The notes beneath the pieces are model-generated. The model searched no databases, was not told where the DNA came from, and saw only the letters and a list, made by a program, of their open reading frames with translations. Positions 26,870-38,269 of a stretch of 64,000 nt of DNA are shown one piece after another. Location: contig NC_061770.1 in assembly GCF_022458985.1 (NCBI RefSeq), positions 37,181,599 through 37,245,598 of the forward strand, in the 5' to 3' direction. Both the position numbers and the translations under genes were made by a program. The stretch's first letter is position 1, and each line of letters opens with the position of its first letter. This DNA comes from Mugil cephalus. Lineage: Eukaryota; Chordata; Actinopteri; Mugiliformes; Mugilidae.

Positions 26870-27835
26870 AACCGCTTCACGCAGCTGGGACTTCAAAAGC
26901 GAGGAGTAAGACCGAAGATGTACGAGCAGTTGTGAATCTTAGACAGAGGCAAGGAGTACCGAAACGGAACTTTCTTTACTTTTTGTCCAGGCAGGCCGTT
27001 GATGACCCCTTGATTATCGTGCAGCACTCTCAATTGTTTCATGAAGGATGTCTCTCACCCCGTCCACACATTCCACAGTTGTTTACAAGCAGTCTTCGCA
27101 AATACATTATAATTGGATCCCCTGACTTAATAGACATGTCCTCAGGGCGCAACCTCTTGAATTGTAGTCTAAACGGTGGATTTCATCCAACTCTTGCACC
27201 CCATCGTTAGAACCAGCATTTATTAGCATTTGCCAGGTAATTGAAAGTAATCAATTCCAGTTTGGTGCACAGGCTGCAACTCGGGCATCCAGCGCAGACA
27301 CGGCGTGACAATAGAGTGTTTTATATTAACTGTTGGTACTAAAATAGCGACGTGATGGGCAGGGTGTGACTTCACACACAGGGCTCACTGTGTAGGCTGA
27401 CAGCATCTCAGGGGCCTTTTACTACAACACTACACTACAGGCCCTGCAGCTCTTCATACTAGTCTGTTACAAACCCTGGCCAGATATGAAATATTTGATC
27501 ACGCAGTCACGGTACCATTATCCCTTTATTGCCTTCTGTATCGGCCACTAGGTCATTAAACTGCCTCTATTTATTGTGTAGGTATTTGTTCCTGTGTAGA
27601 TTTCCATGACTAGTATTTCACCGCAGCCCCTTTGAAGACTATAGTCATATTTTCATTAAGATATTTTGTGCTCCTCAAAGTATATCCTGTTTTTTTTTTT
27701 TGTTTGTTTGTTTTTTAAATGTCATAGTTTTCTACACTTGGCTCTTCTAGCAGATAAATGGTGTCATGGAAAATGTATGAAAAAAATATTTTTAACGTGT
27801 CCAACAGTACATGAATAATAAAGATACTGCAACAT
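26870..27835 (+). other. cldn7 3' UTR with poly(A) signal
   Basis: About 0.95 kb without coding potential follows the stop and ends at an AATAAA at 27817-27822 after an AT-rich stretch. The length is reasonable for a claudin 3' UTR. The exact cleavage site cannot be seen. Confidence 0.55.
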
Positions 27836-28029
27836 TGTTAATGGCGCGACGGTAATTGTAGATGGCGATACTGCGGCTTTCCTCATTGTAGGAAATAATG
27901 TGTCCCCAAAGGCAAAACCAGAAAACAGATTCATGTATTGTATGGTTCAGTCTAAAGTCAAACAAATCAACAAAACAGTCAGGACAGAGCAACTAATGCA
28001 CCTTCAAGTGAAATCTGACACCGTGCAGT

Positions 28030-29420
28030 GTTTCCTGTTTCCACAGACCCTGTTCACTATGTGATAGATTGGCTAGATAACCGGGTCAGAGCGTCTCCAG
28101 AATGGCAGGTATTATGGTTCCCAGTTGCAATGACTCGTGCCTGCTATAAGTAGTCCAAAAAAGGTCAATTGATCATGAACATACAAGGGTTGTTGATGTG
28201 CATGAGGAGCACTGAAGAGCAGCCATAGCACAAATAGTTAAAAACCTTAATGCTGACTATGATTGAATGCTTTCAGAAGGAATGTATGGTCTGCATAGCC
28301 ACACTGCCCATGTGAACCCCTGTGATGAGCGTCAGAACTGGACATGAAGAAGAAGGTGTCCTAGTCTGATGAAGCATGTCTTCTTTAAGTCGACATCCAA
28401 GTGAGGAGATCGCTGGAAGCTCTCTGGGAAAAAGGCAAGCTAACAGATTCAGTGTGGTCCTCTGGGTAATCTTGGACTCTGACATCCAATAAGGAGAGAT
28501 CGAGTGATCAATGAATATGCGAGGTAGTAGTTAGAAACCAGTTAGAATCTAAGCTAGCCCTTCTGTTGTCCTCAAATATTACCCAAATTTCCCAAATTTT
28601 ACCCTCAAGAAAATTATTTACATTAACTTGTTGGCCAAGTTTTTGTGTCAGGCACTTTGTTTATTTGTTGACTACATAAATAACCCCTTGCTACCAGTGA
28701 GTTGACCTTCCCTCTACTGATTGGGGTCAAATTGACCCAAGGATAATAGGAGTGATAGTATCATAGGACGGGAAGGTAGGGACGAGAACCGCAGAAGTCT
28801 GGACACTGGTGTTGATGGAGAAGGAAGGGTTAGGGTTAGGGGTTAACCCTAACCTCTGATGAAGACTTCTAGGATGATTGTGGAGAGTTTGAGATGGAGA
28901 GGAGGAGGTTGCGCAATGGACAGCCTAAAGACAAAGACTTCAAAGCCCAGGGATGAGTGAACGATTGGGTGGAATTAGTGATGGGCCAACTTTTGACAGC
29001 ACGGGAAAATGAGAAGAGATTAGGAAGTGACAGCTCACAGTCACCATAGAGGAACAGATCGTGAGGGACAGATTTATTCTTTATCCTTATTTAAGTTTCT
29101 CCTTGGCCTCCCAATTCCCCAAATCTCAATCCAATCAAAGGTCTATAGAAAGTGCTGAAAAAGGAAGACCAATCTATGGAAGCCCCACCAGACAACTTAG
29201 AGGACTAGAAGAAACTGCTACTAAGGTCTTGGTCCCTGATTGATACCACAGAACACCCTCAAACGTCTTGAGTTGACCATGCCTCGATGGGACAGAGCTG
29301 TTTTGACAGCAGGAGAAGTTGGTCCCCTCTCACATCATCTACCATGTTGCAGGACCATGTTTCCACAGAACCCCAGAATGAACAAACCTACGCTGGCCCT
29401 AGAGGGGGTGTGGAGCAGTG
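28030..29420 (+). mobile_element. degenerate Tc1/mariner transposon
   Basis: The order of recognisable Tc1-type transposase segments is right. An N-terminal helix-turn-helix part is near 28,080-28,120 (gggtcagagcgtctccagaa). A middle part is near 28,200-28,390 (catagcacaaatag, gcgtcagaactgga, tcctagtctgatgaa). A C-terminal part is near 29,100-29,320 (ccaatctatggaagccccac and catgcctcgatgggacagag). Roughly 600 bp in the middle does not match and may be a later insertion, and frames are broken throughout. This is an old, inactive copy on the plus strand just after cldn7. Confidence 0.7.
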
Positions 29421-29514
29421 AATTGGTTGCTATCTGCTAGTTGCCATAAAATCCTACGCACTAACCCATTAAATACACAAACTGAAACACAGATATTCCA
29501 CAAAGAGTCATATT

Positions 29515-29520
29515 TTATTT
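29515..29520 (-). terminator. putative poly(A) signal of the minus-strand 86-aa gene
   Basis: TTTATT on the plus strand reads AATAAA on the minus strand, 1.48 kb past the stop of the small gene ending at 30,999. The region between holds no other gene, so it is a plausible 3' UTR. Confidence 0.4.
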
Positions 29521-30998
29521 CTCCAGATGCATTTTGAAAAACTGACCATTTCCATGCAAAAGGTAACCACAGCCCAAAGTCTGAGTCAAAGAATGAGCTG
29601 TGACGAAAATGAAGTGCTTTCAATAAGTAGAACAATTTCACAGCCAACAGAGTAACATGACATCAGCATGAGCGTCTATAGAAAAGAACGTCTCTACCCG
29701 AGGTCCACTAATTTTTTTTTTCAAAAAGTCCACACCTCAGCAGTGACCACTAATCAGAGGCTGCTTGTTTTCGTGATCTCATACTGTCATTATAAAGTTT
29801 GCAAAGATCTTTAAATAAACCTCCTTCATCTCACCCAACCTCCAGCAAATTAGTGCTTCATAAATAAATATAGATATACTTCAGTATTATCATTATCACC
29901 AGTTTTAGGTATCTGTCTGACAGTATTTTTGGCAATACATTTAAAATAATATTAACTGTACACATTATTTTTTTTTCTCACAGTCATGTGGCCATCTGGG
30001 AAACCCTGTCTTTGAAAACAAACAAACACCTCCATGAATCTGTTGTTGCTTTTGTCATATCACTGCTGAGTGTGCAGCCCGAGCACGACAACGAGCTCAG
30101 GGAAACGTTGACTGTGCATAATCTAAAAGAGCGAAACTGAGTTGTGGTTTGAAAAAACGACTACGTTAGCCCTTAAATAACAGGATACCAGTTACGTGTT
30201 TTGATGCTTGAACAGACTTCATGCATAGAATTCTGCAACAGGTCACTGCACATAACAGGCATTCCCCACAAAGTGCACCATTTGGAAACATAATAAATTT
30301 CAATCTGAAGCAATATCCATTCAGGAACAAGTAAAAAACATGTAGAAGCCGTAACAACACGACAAAGTGTCTCATTCTTAAAAGCAATAAATAATTAGCA
30401 GTAGTTGTTTTGTTTTTCTTTCCGTGTACATAGCGAGCTTTCATCCACTGGATAATAGTACACGGCTTGGATCAGTGTAAGAGCACAGAATGATAGTCAT
30501 TGCACAACCAAAGCTTAACGTTTCACCCGTGTGATGAACATTAACAGGCTTGTGTCCCCCCACACAAACAACCCGCGGACAATCGGTGGCCTACGCCAGT
30601 AAACAGGCAGGGGAGGGGACTGCTTGCCATCTTACCATTTGCATCAGTGCAACTTTAGAAATGTAGCCCTTGTTAAGAAGCTCTGAAAAATATAGACACT
30701 CTTTTCCAAATCTTTCTCAAGTCCTGATAGCCTACTACATACCGAGGTATAGAGCAGAGAACGATGCAGTACAACTCATTCACAGTCTGACCAAAGGTAA
30801 GTTAAATAAACACTATATACAGTCAGGGCTTAGGCTTCAGGGGGCGCTAAATGAGCCCTTTCTGAGCATTGATGAGCCATCAGAAGCTTCAGTAGGACAC
30901 TTGACAGGGCCAAGGCCAAGATCACTGATGGAGAAAGAGGGTTGGCATCCCAGGGCATTTCTTTTTTTTTTTTTTTGTTTGGCACTTCTCGGTGAAGT

Positions 30999-32211
30999 TT
31001 AGGAGATGGGCGATAGGGATACTGGGCACTGCCCATTGTTGTTCATGATGTCATCCAAGTCTTCATCATCCAGGTCCACTGTGGAGGAAAGGGCAGAGGT
31101 CAGGAGATGTTCATCTATCACAAAAGTCCATTGATACTGGTTAGTAGAATGTGGGTGAAAATGGAGTTTAAATGGTCCTATGATGATAATATTCGACTTT
31201 CAATAATTGATGCGATTTTTAATGTGAAAGCAACTGCCGGTTAGCCTAGCTCACTATAAGGGCTGGAAACAGTGGGGGTGGAAAAAAAATCTTGCCCATT
31301 TCTGTCCAAAGATAAAAGTGAAAGAAACTACAGGGACCTCTAAATCTTTGGACAACACGCTGTGTGCTAGACTCTCGTCTCTGAGCGAGAACCAAGACTC
31401 CAGGAATTTGCCCCTGGCCAAAAGAAAAGTCACACATTAAACCAAAAGGTCCCACTTTAAACTTTAGGTTTTAGGAAGTAAGTTAATAAAAAAACACATT
31501 AACCGTTAATGGACTTTAAACTTTGGGTTTTGGGAAGTAAGTTAATAAAAAGACACATTAACTGAGCTTTAGAGCCGCTTTCTGATGACATGCTAAGCTA
31601 ACTGGCGAGAAGCTCATGAGGGTGGTGTTTATTCTCTCTCTTGCTGTGAAAGTGGTATTACTAAGAGTTAAAAAGATAAGTATCCTGTATTTTGTCATGG
31701 GTTTAGCCCACACCTTTTGGTTCTGTTGCATTGTGCTGCATTATATTTGTGTTTCTATTATTTTGTCCACCCTACTTCTACCAGTGAGGGTAGTTTAAAA
31801 CCAATGTCTCCGCTGAGCATGCTACAGTATGATAGGGCCTCTCATACAAGGGATTACAAGGGATGTTGTGTTGCAGGGAACATCATGTGAACATGGTGCA
31901 GGCGCAGCTCTACTCCTTATTGTATTGTCATTGTGTTACTTTAAACAGTGTAGCCTAAAATGTTTGTAGTATATTCATATTCACATGGAGAAACAATTGT
32001 CAGTCAAACTGAAAAGAGACCACCACTCACCTTTCTTGGACCGGCCGATCTGGCCCAGCTTGGGGGCTCTCTGCCCGAGTCTCTGAGGGTTGGGCCCTCC
32101 GCCGTGACCGTTGACCTGGGGGTGTCCAGGGTTGTACTGGCCCGCCGGGCCGGGCTGCCTCGGCGGCCCGCTGGGCGGGATGAGCTCGGGGATCCCTGAA
32201 GCTCCGTACAT
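30999..32211 (-). CDS. small unrecognised Pro/Gly-rich protein with acidic tail (two coding exons)
   Basis: Coding exons on the minus strand are 32211-32031 and 31078-30999, joined at GTGAGT/CCACAG in phase 1, giving 86 residues. The protein starts MYGASGIPELIPPSG, continues with a Pro/Gly/Gln-rich stretch, then a basic patch (RAPKLGQIGRSKK). The second exon is acidic (VDLDDEDLDDIMNNNG) and ends PVSLSPIS. There is no signal peptide or membrane segment, so it is probably nuclear or cytosolic and largely disordered. I do not recognise the family. Support for a real gene: clean splice sites that keep the frame, the compositional logic across the junction, a CpG-rich promoter upstream and a plausible poly(A) site. 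A probable 5' non-coding exon ends with a GTAAGAT donor at 32,704 (plus coordinate) and could join an acceptor at 32,244. Confidence 0.6.
31440..31565. repeat. two-copy tandem duplication (about 60 bp unit)
   Basis: ggaagtaagttaataaaa followed by acacattaac occurs twice about 60 bp apart, with preceding ctttaaactttagg/ctttaaactttggg. It lies in the intron of the minus-strand 86-aa gene. Confidence 0.8.
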
Positions 32212-33060
32212 CGCGAGGGAGTTGCTGTATCGCCGATCGGCCGCTAGGTGTCCGCAGAGCCCAAGCTTTCAGTCGCGTCGAGTGGCTTCTCACTTCCGCA
32301 ATGGCATTCAACAACGAATGTATGGACAGCGGGCGACAAAACGCACGTAGTGACCGAAAGAAAGTCCTCGTCGCCTGTCAATGAAAGTAGACACGTTTGT
32401 CAGAAATAGCTCTCGCGCGTCAGAGAGCGGATAGTTTTTGGCGAGTGCGCGCCCCCCACTTCCCCGCCGCCGTTTCCACTGAGACAAGCGATGTAATCTT
32501 ACATGTTTTCTACTGTATTACTTAGAACAGGTGCCACGAATGTCTTCCTGTCCAGAACAATAGCCCAGCAGTACGACAATGTCTTCCGTCAGTTCTACAC
32601 GCTAGAATAAAGTGCCTTCCCACCGGGCTCGAAAACAACATTAACAGATCGCTTCCCCTACGATCCTTTACAAACACTCTCACAAATAATAAACACGATC
32701 TTACCTCTTTCTTCTTCTTCGAGGCCGCGGTACAGAGCTGAATCCGGTAAAACGGCTTCTGTGAACCGTGTTGTTGTTTATCAGAGCTCTCTCTCTCTCT
32801 TGGCACGGCACCGAGGAAGCGTCGATTTAAAGGGGCCTCGCGTCGTTTTCTCGGCCTTGGGGATTTCCTCGTATTGTCTCTTGACTCATTCCGGCATGCG
32901 AACGTCACCGTGCGGTTGATATAAGCGACAGTGCTGACACTTCGGATTATACACTGGAGGTGTGCCAACATTTCGAGGGCGCAGTGCGTAATTACGCACC
33001 TCGTGTAATGAGAGAGTGACTCCGGCGTCAGCCAATGAAAGGCCCCGTTCAATACCCCCC
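32212..33060 (-). promoter_or_regulatory. CpG-rich promoter and 5' non-coding exon of the minus-strand gene
   Basis: This block is rich in CG dinucleotides compared with the AT-rich flanks. It carries a consensus donor on the minus strand (AAAGAG/GTAAGAT, exon edge at 32,705). That is consistent with a housekeeping-type, TATA-less start for the 86-aa gene. A 176-codon open frame on the same strand shows no homology that I recognise and runs through the donor, so I treat it as leader sequence. Confidence 0.45.
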
Positions 33061-33519
33061 CCCACCCCCCAATGAATAAGACGTGTAATGGTTTGTGTCA
33101 GAGGTGGTTCCAGCCGGATCACTTTACTGGGGGCAGTTCCACGAAATCAATAAATCAGTAACTAAGTTGACTAAGAACAAGAAACGACGTTTACCAACAC
33201 AAATGTCCAACCTGAGTAGTTACTGGTAATTCTTTTCCCAGTTGTTTGTTGTTGTTTCGGCCTGCAGCTTATTAAGTGGACTCACTGATCTTGCTTCAGT
33301 TGTGTCAGTGTGACTGATTCTCAGCTGATCTGGGTTTCCCCGTGGGTTCTCGCCTTCCTCATCTGTAATTTACTGGCCATTATCATCATAATATTAGTCC
33401 ACGCTGGACTATTTTAAGTAAGGTGTGGGGAATTCTTGTGGGTGATCAAAAGGTCACACACAAGAAATATCTTCACCGTTTAAGTCTGTTAAACATGTTA
33501 AACAGTCATAAGTTTGAAA

Positions 33520-33720
33520 TGATGAGTTGGAGTTTTTTTTTTTTTCGTTTTTTTTTCCAGTTCAGAGAAGAAATCTCTAATACAGATCAGGCATGTCTGA
33601 TACCGTCTAAAAACATGGAATTAAAAAAAACTATATTGATCCCGCAATCAAAGCACTTTATAAATCTTTAACACACTGTAATGAATATTGGAATAAACGA
33701 GAGGTTCAAGTACATTTGTG
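33520..33720 (+). repeat. relic 3' end of a fourth unit of the cysteine-peptide array
   Basis: The stretch with agttcagagaagaaatctct, gatcaggcatgtctgatacc and gcactttataaatcttt matches the 3' flank of gene 1 (about 35,310-35,440) and of gene 2 (about 37,650-37,780). It has no coding exons nearby, so only the tail of an upstream unit survives. Confidence 0.75.
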
Positions 33721-33910
33721 TTGGAACATGTTACTCTTTAATTTCAGTAGTGATTCATTGATGAAAGTAAAACAAAGAGAGACAAAAACTTTTCCAGGAA
33801 CAAGGAACCCAAGGGACATCTTTAGCTACTCACATGAAAGCAGATAGACTAGCGAAGCTACTTTAAAAACCCAAACCCACTATATCACATGTATCAATTA
33901 TGCCTCTATA

Positions 33911-34192
33911 CCAGGGGTCTTTCAGGCCAAGGACCCCAAACTGATGGAGAGATTAAATAGGGACCCCCTATCTACTATATGTCTTCTATATGAAACTAGT
34001 GTCATTTATAAATATACATTATTATTATCATTTTGCATTCAGTATTAAGCTATCCCTTATCCCTTTACTAAGATATGTTTGGTGATTCGTGTTAATGTGT
34101 GTCCACAGAAGTTTTAAAAATATATACTGTATATAAAAAATGCAGTGCCTCCACGGACCCCCTAGGGGTTGCGGACCCCCTGTTGATGGGGG
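33911..34192. mobile_element. hAT-like non-autonomous element
   Basis: It begins caggggtctttcaggccaag and ends ggaccccctgttgatggggg, with the aaggaccccaaactgatgga core. The CAGGGGTC-type end is typical of hAT repeats. Related scraps occur at 12.5, 36.5, 38.8 and 40.2-40.6 kb. No coding capacity. Confidence 0.55.
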
Positions 34193-34596
34193 TTAGACAA
34201 CTGTAAGCTGCTCCATTCAGATGACATAAGAGAAGCTATAACTGAACTATGTTTATCTTGTTACTCTTCTTGATGCTAAATCTGAAGATTTAAAGCGAAC
34301 TGTTACCCATACATTCATGTTTTTGAGTCCAAGGGTGAAATATAGAACCACATACTGTTTCAACTTGGCATGACACTGGATCTGAGGCCCTGGCTAAACA
34401 CAGCGATGCACTGCCTGGAGCCCATCTGATGAGGCGTTTTAGTCATTTATTTCCAGTAAAAGCCAAAGTGGTTGAGAATTTGTGTGTTTGTGTGTGTAAG
34501 CGCTATCTCAATGTTCATCACATTTCTCAGATAACTCCATCCCAAAAAGATTGATCTTGAAAATCAACCCCTGCAGACCCATGGGGATGTGACTGC

Positions 34597-34604
34597 TATA
34601 TAAA
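34597..34604 (+). promoter_or_regulatory. TATA box of peptide gene 1
   Basis: TATATAAA lies 76 bp before the ATG and is conserved at the same place in copies 2 (36925-36932) and 3 (39306-39313). Transcription is predicted to start about 30 bp downstream. Confidence 0.6.
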
Positions 34605-34679
34605 TGCCAGAGTTTCTCTTCTCCGGTAGAATAATTTGAACTCCCTGGAGTGAACAGAGGAAAGAAAAAAACTGCAGCC

Positions 34680-35272
34680 ATGTCCAGGATCGTAGGCGCG
34701 ACTCTCCTGCTCATCCTTCTGATCGACATCTTCTGCACAGGTACAAACGAAGCGAACTTTTTTTGTGCATGGCTCCTATTCTGTCTTAGTAGCAAATATA
34801 TTGTAGTGGAGGGTGATGTGTCCACATGAATAATTTGTTGCTTGTTGTCTTCTTTGATTGTGTACAGCTTCATCTGATGATTTTTTTGTGAGTAGACTGG
34901 ATCTCGTCAAATGCAGATGCAAATGTGAGTGACAGTTTTTTTTGTACTGCACAATGAAAAAAAAGTTCTTGAACTAGAGTTTTACTGAGAAAATATCAAT
35001 CAATGCCACTGTTTTCATTACAGACTTGGCAAATGGTAAAAGAAAGTGTCCCTTTCCACTGATGCCCACGGACGACAAACTCAAAATCGATCTGATCAAA
35101 TGCCTCTGCAAAACAAAACAAGACAGTAAGTGAAAGGAAATACGCTGGTATGAGCAGGTTTTGTATTAATAGTCAATGAATTTAATGTTGTCATCTTTTT
35201 TTTTTTTTTTTTGTAGGGTCTCCAAAGCTTCGGGCATTCTGCAGCCACTCAATCCTTCCATTGAGTAGATAG
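34680..35272 (+). CDS. secreted six-cysteine cationic peptide, copy 1 (unrecognised family)
   Basis: Exons 34680-34740, 34868-34924, 35024-35125 and 35217-35272 give 91 residues; all three introns are phase 1. Residues 1-21 form a hydrophobic signal peptide (MSRIVGATLLLILLIDIFCT). The mature part has cysteines at 36, 38, 48, 66, 68 and 82, spaced C-x-C-x9-C-x17-C-x-C-x13-C, and a net charge of about +9. The motif DLVKCRCK at the end of exon 2 recurs as DLIKCLCK late in exon 3, each followed by a lysine/arginine-rich stretch and a single Cys in the next exon, so the peptide is a two-repeat structure. The spacing does not fit CXC or CC chemokines, beta-defensins or hepcidin. Function is unknown; secretion and charge suggest an epithelial or immune effector. 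A further acceptor with AATAAA follows at 35.6 kb and may provide an alternative last exon. Confidence 0.72.
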
Positions 35273-35599
35273 TATGGGTTAATTTTTTGAAGACAATTTT
35301 TCTTATTTTCAGTTCAGAGAATATATCTCTAAAACAGATGAGGCATGTCTGGTACTGTCTAGCAAACACGGAATTAAAAAGATAAATCTGTATTTATCCT
35401 GCAGGTAAAGCACATTATAAATCTTTCGTATCCACAAACTCACTGTATTGAATATTGAAATAATGTTCCATTTGTGTTAATGTCTGCAGCATGTTGTTCT
35501 TCCTCTAAAACACACATATGTACATCACATATCACATCTAGCCTTTGTTTCCAGATCACATGTTCTCTTGTTGTGTTCTATTCTCTTTTGTTGTTGTTT

Positions 35600-35630
35600 T
35601 CAGTGTTGCTGCAGCTGGCACAATAAATGT
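35600..35630 (+). other. possible alternative terminal exon of peptide gene 1
   Basis: A strong acceptor (ttgttgttgttttcag) is followed by tgttgctgcagctggcacaa and then taaatg, containing AATAAA. If joined to exon 3 it would end the protein after a short tail (MLLQLAQ). The same arrangement is kept in copy 2 near 37,895-37,925 and lost in copy 3. Use of this exon is inference. Confidence 0.3.
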
Positions 35631-35989
35631 TCACACTGATGAATCAGATGTTGATTTAAAAGCTATTTCACCGTAAAAAGTGGTAGAAATAAAAGAAAAA
35701 GGAATAAAAGAATTTCATGCAAGACTCTTGAAAAACATCCCTCAAAGGAGGACGTTCTTTATCGACGATCCGTTCATGCTTCACGCTATCTCTCTTGCAC
35801 ATGTGCAAAAAAACACACTCACAGACCCACTAACACGCACATGCACTCACACCTTGGGGCCCCTGGTAGTCACGTGGCTCCATTATAATAAATGGGAAAT
35901 TTACAAGAATTTCATGCATCGACCTATGATGAGAAAGTGGTTGAATCTGATCAAATACAGTAGAAATGTCAAATATCACTAGTTTTCTT

Positions 35990-36430
35990 CTAAATGAAAA
36001 GTTGAAAATCACAGAATGCATGGTTTTATGCTGGAATGGCAGCCAGATTAATAAATGTAGTTTGATGGAAGTCAATGGGGCATTTTTGGCCACGAAGGTG
36101 TCCAGAGGGAGTATCTGACATAAAAAAATACTGATGCAATCAAATCAATTTTATTGCTAATCTTTGACATATCCAAGACTCTAATTACCATCAAAGTTCC
36201 ATCCACCTACTGTTTATTTTATGTAAAATAATGCAGTTTTTATCTTTTTTTTGTAAAAAAAAAAAAAAAGAATAAAAAAACGTTTTTTTTGTTTTGTTTT
36301 TTGTTTTTTAGGACTGGCATTTAAAGTGTTAAAATCTTGAAAATGATTGAAATTTTGGTAGTTTTGAGCAGGTCTGAAGTTGTTTAAGTGATTCATGAAA
36401 AAAAGCAGAAAAAAAGATTGAAGTATGAGG
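35990..36430. repeat. dispersed repeat of unknown family (array copy 1)
   Basis: It carries the segments gaatgcatggttttatgctg, gaagtcaatggggcattttt and tttaagtgattcatgaaaaa. The same series is found at 38.27-38.70, 46.43-46.88 and 57.54-58.09 kb. In the last copy the outer ends are inverted repeats of each other, which points to a non-autonomous DNA transposon. Confidence 0.5.
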
Positions 36431-36924
36431 ATATTATGGCATTTTCGTTACGCGTGTAAATTTTTGCCACAAAGGTATCCAGAGGGTAGGAAATCTGCAG
36501 TGCCTCCATGGACCCCCTGTTGGAGACCTATGCTCTGGACGACTGCAATTAAGATGACACAAGAGAAGCTATAACTGAAGTATGTTTACCTCGCTACTCT
36601 TCTTCATGCTAAATCTGAAGATTTAAACCAAACTTTTACCCATACATTCATGTTTTTGAGTCCAAGGGTGAAATATACAACCACATACTGTTTCAACTTG
36701 GCATGACACTGGATCTGAGGCCCTGGCTAAACACAGCGATGCACTGCCTGGAGCCCATCTGATGAGGCGGTTAAGTCATATAATTCCAGTAAAAGCCAAA
36801 TTGGTTGAGAATTTTGTGTGTGAGGGAGCGCTATCTCAACGTTTATCACATTTTCCAGATAACTCCATCCCAAAAAGACTGATCTTGAAGATCAACCCCT
36901 GCAGACCCACGGGAATGTGACTGC

Positions 36925-36932
36925 TATATAAA
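36925..36932 (+). promoter_or_regulatory. TATA box of peptide gene 2
   Basis: TATATAAA at the position equivalent to gene 1, within an almost identical 5' flank. Confidence 0.6.
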
Positions 36933-37007
36933 TGCCAGAGTTTCTCTTCTCCGGTAGAATAATTTGAACTCCCTGGAGTGAACAGAGGAAAGAAAAAAAC
37001 TGCAGCC

Positions 37008-37616
37008 ATGTCCAAGATCGTAGGCGCGACTCTCCTGCTCATCCTTCTGATCGACATCTTCTGCACAGGTACAAACGAAGCGAACTTTTTTTGTGCATGG
37101 CTCCTATTCTGTCTTAGTAGCAAATATATTGTAGTTGAGGGTGATGTGTCCACGTGAATAATTTGTTGCTTGTTGTCTTCTTTGATTGTGTACAGCTTCA
37201 TCTGATAAATTTTTTGTGAGTAGACTGGATCTCGTCAAATGCAGATGCAAACGTGAGTGACAGTTTTTTTGTACTGCACAATGAAAAAAAAGTTCTTGAA
37301 CTAGAGTTTTACTGAGAAAATATCAATCAATGCCACTGTTTTCATTACAGACTTGGCAAATGGTAAAAGAAAGTGCCCCTTTCCACTGATGCCCACGGAC
37401 GACAAACTCAAAACCGATCTGATGAAATGCATCTGCAAAACAAAAAAAGACAGTAAGTGGAGGAAATACGCTGGTGTGAGCAGGTTTTGTATTAATAGTC
37501 AATGAATTTAATGTTGTCATCTTTTTTTTTTTTTTTTTGTAGGGTCTCAAGCGCTTCCGGCATTCTGCAGCCACCCAATCATTCCATTGAGTAGATATCA
37601 TGGGTTATTTTTTTGA
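37008..37616 (+). CDS. secreted six-cysteine cationic peptide, copy 2
   Basis: Exons are 37008-37068, 37196-37252, 37351-37452 and 37543-37616, with the same phase-1 introns as copy 1, giving 97 residues. All six mature cysteines and the doubled DLxKCxCK motif are kept (DLVKCRCK and DLMKCICK). Changes from copy 1 up to the end of exon 3 are R3K, D25K, Y40H, I61T, I64M, L67I and Q72K, with a single silent change (at Cys48). The stop codon position of copy 1 reads TAT here, so the protein runs six residues further (YHGLFF). The sister at 34.7 kb shares promoter and introns nearly base for base. Function unknown. Confidence 0.72.
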
Positions 37617-38269
37617 AGACAATTTTTATTTTTATGTTTTTTTTTCAGTTCAGAGAAAAAATCTCTAAAACAGATTAGGCATGTCTGGTACTGTCTAGCA
37701 AACACGGAATTAAAAAGATAAATCTGTATTTATCCTGCAGGTAAAGCACATCATAAATCTTTCATATCCACAAACTCACTGTATTGAATATTGAAATAAA
37801 TGTTCCATTTCTGTTAATGTCTGCAGCATGTGGTTCTTCCTCTAAAACACACATATGTACATCACATGTCACATCTCTTTTGTTGTTGTTTTCAGTGTTG
37901 CTGCAGCTGGCACAATAAATGTTCACACTGATGAATCAGATGTTGATAAAAAAGCTATTTCACCGTAAAAAGTTGTAGAAATAAAAGAATTTCATGCAAG
38001 ACTCATGAAAAACATCCCTCAAAGGAGAATGTTCTTTATCAACGATCCGTTCATGCTTCACGCTATCTCTCTTGCACATGTGCACAAAACCACACATCAC
38101 ACACACTCACAGACCCACTAACACGCACATGCACTCACACCTTGGGGCCCCTGGTAGTCACGTGGCTCCATTATAATAAATGGGGAATTTACAAGAATTT
38201 CATGCATCGACCTACGATGAGAAAAGGGTTGAATCTGATCAAATACAGTAAAAATGTCAATTACCACTA

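Noticed and set aside
32522-33052. A 176-codon minus-strand open frame in the CpG-rich promoter
   Set aside because: Rich in Arg and Ser as expected from GC-rich leader DNA, interrupted in the middle by a consensus splice donor, and without any family resemblance.
34680-35272. CXC chemokine identity for the tandem peptides
   Set aside because: The CRC motif after the signal peptide is suggestive, but the later cysteines do not have chemokine spacing and a second CxC follows, which chemokines lack.
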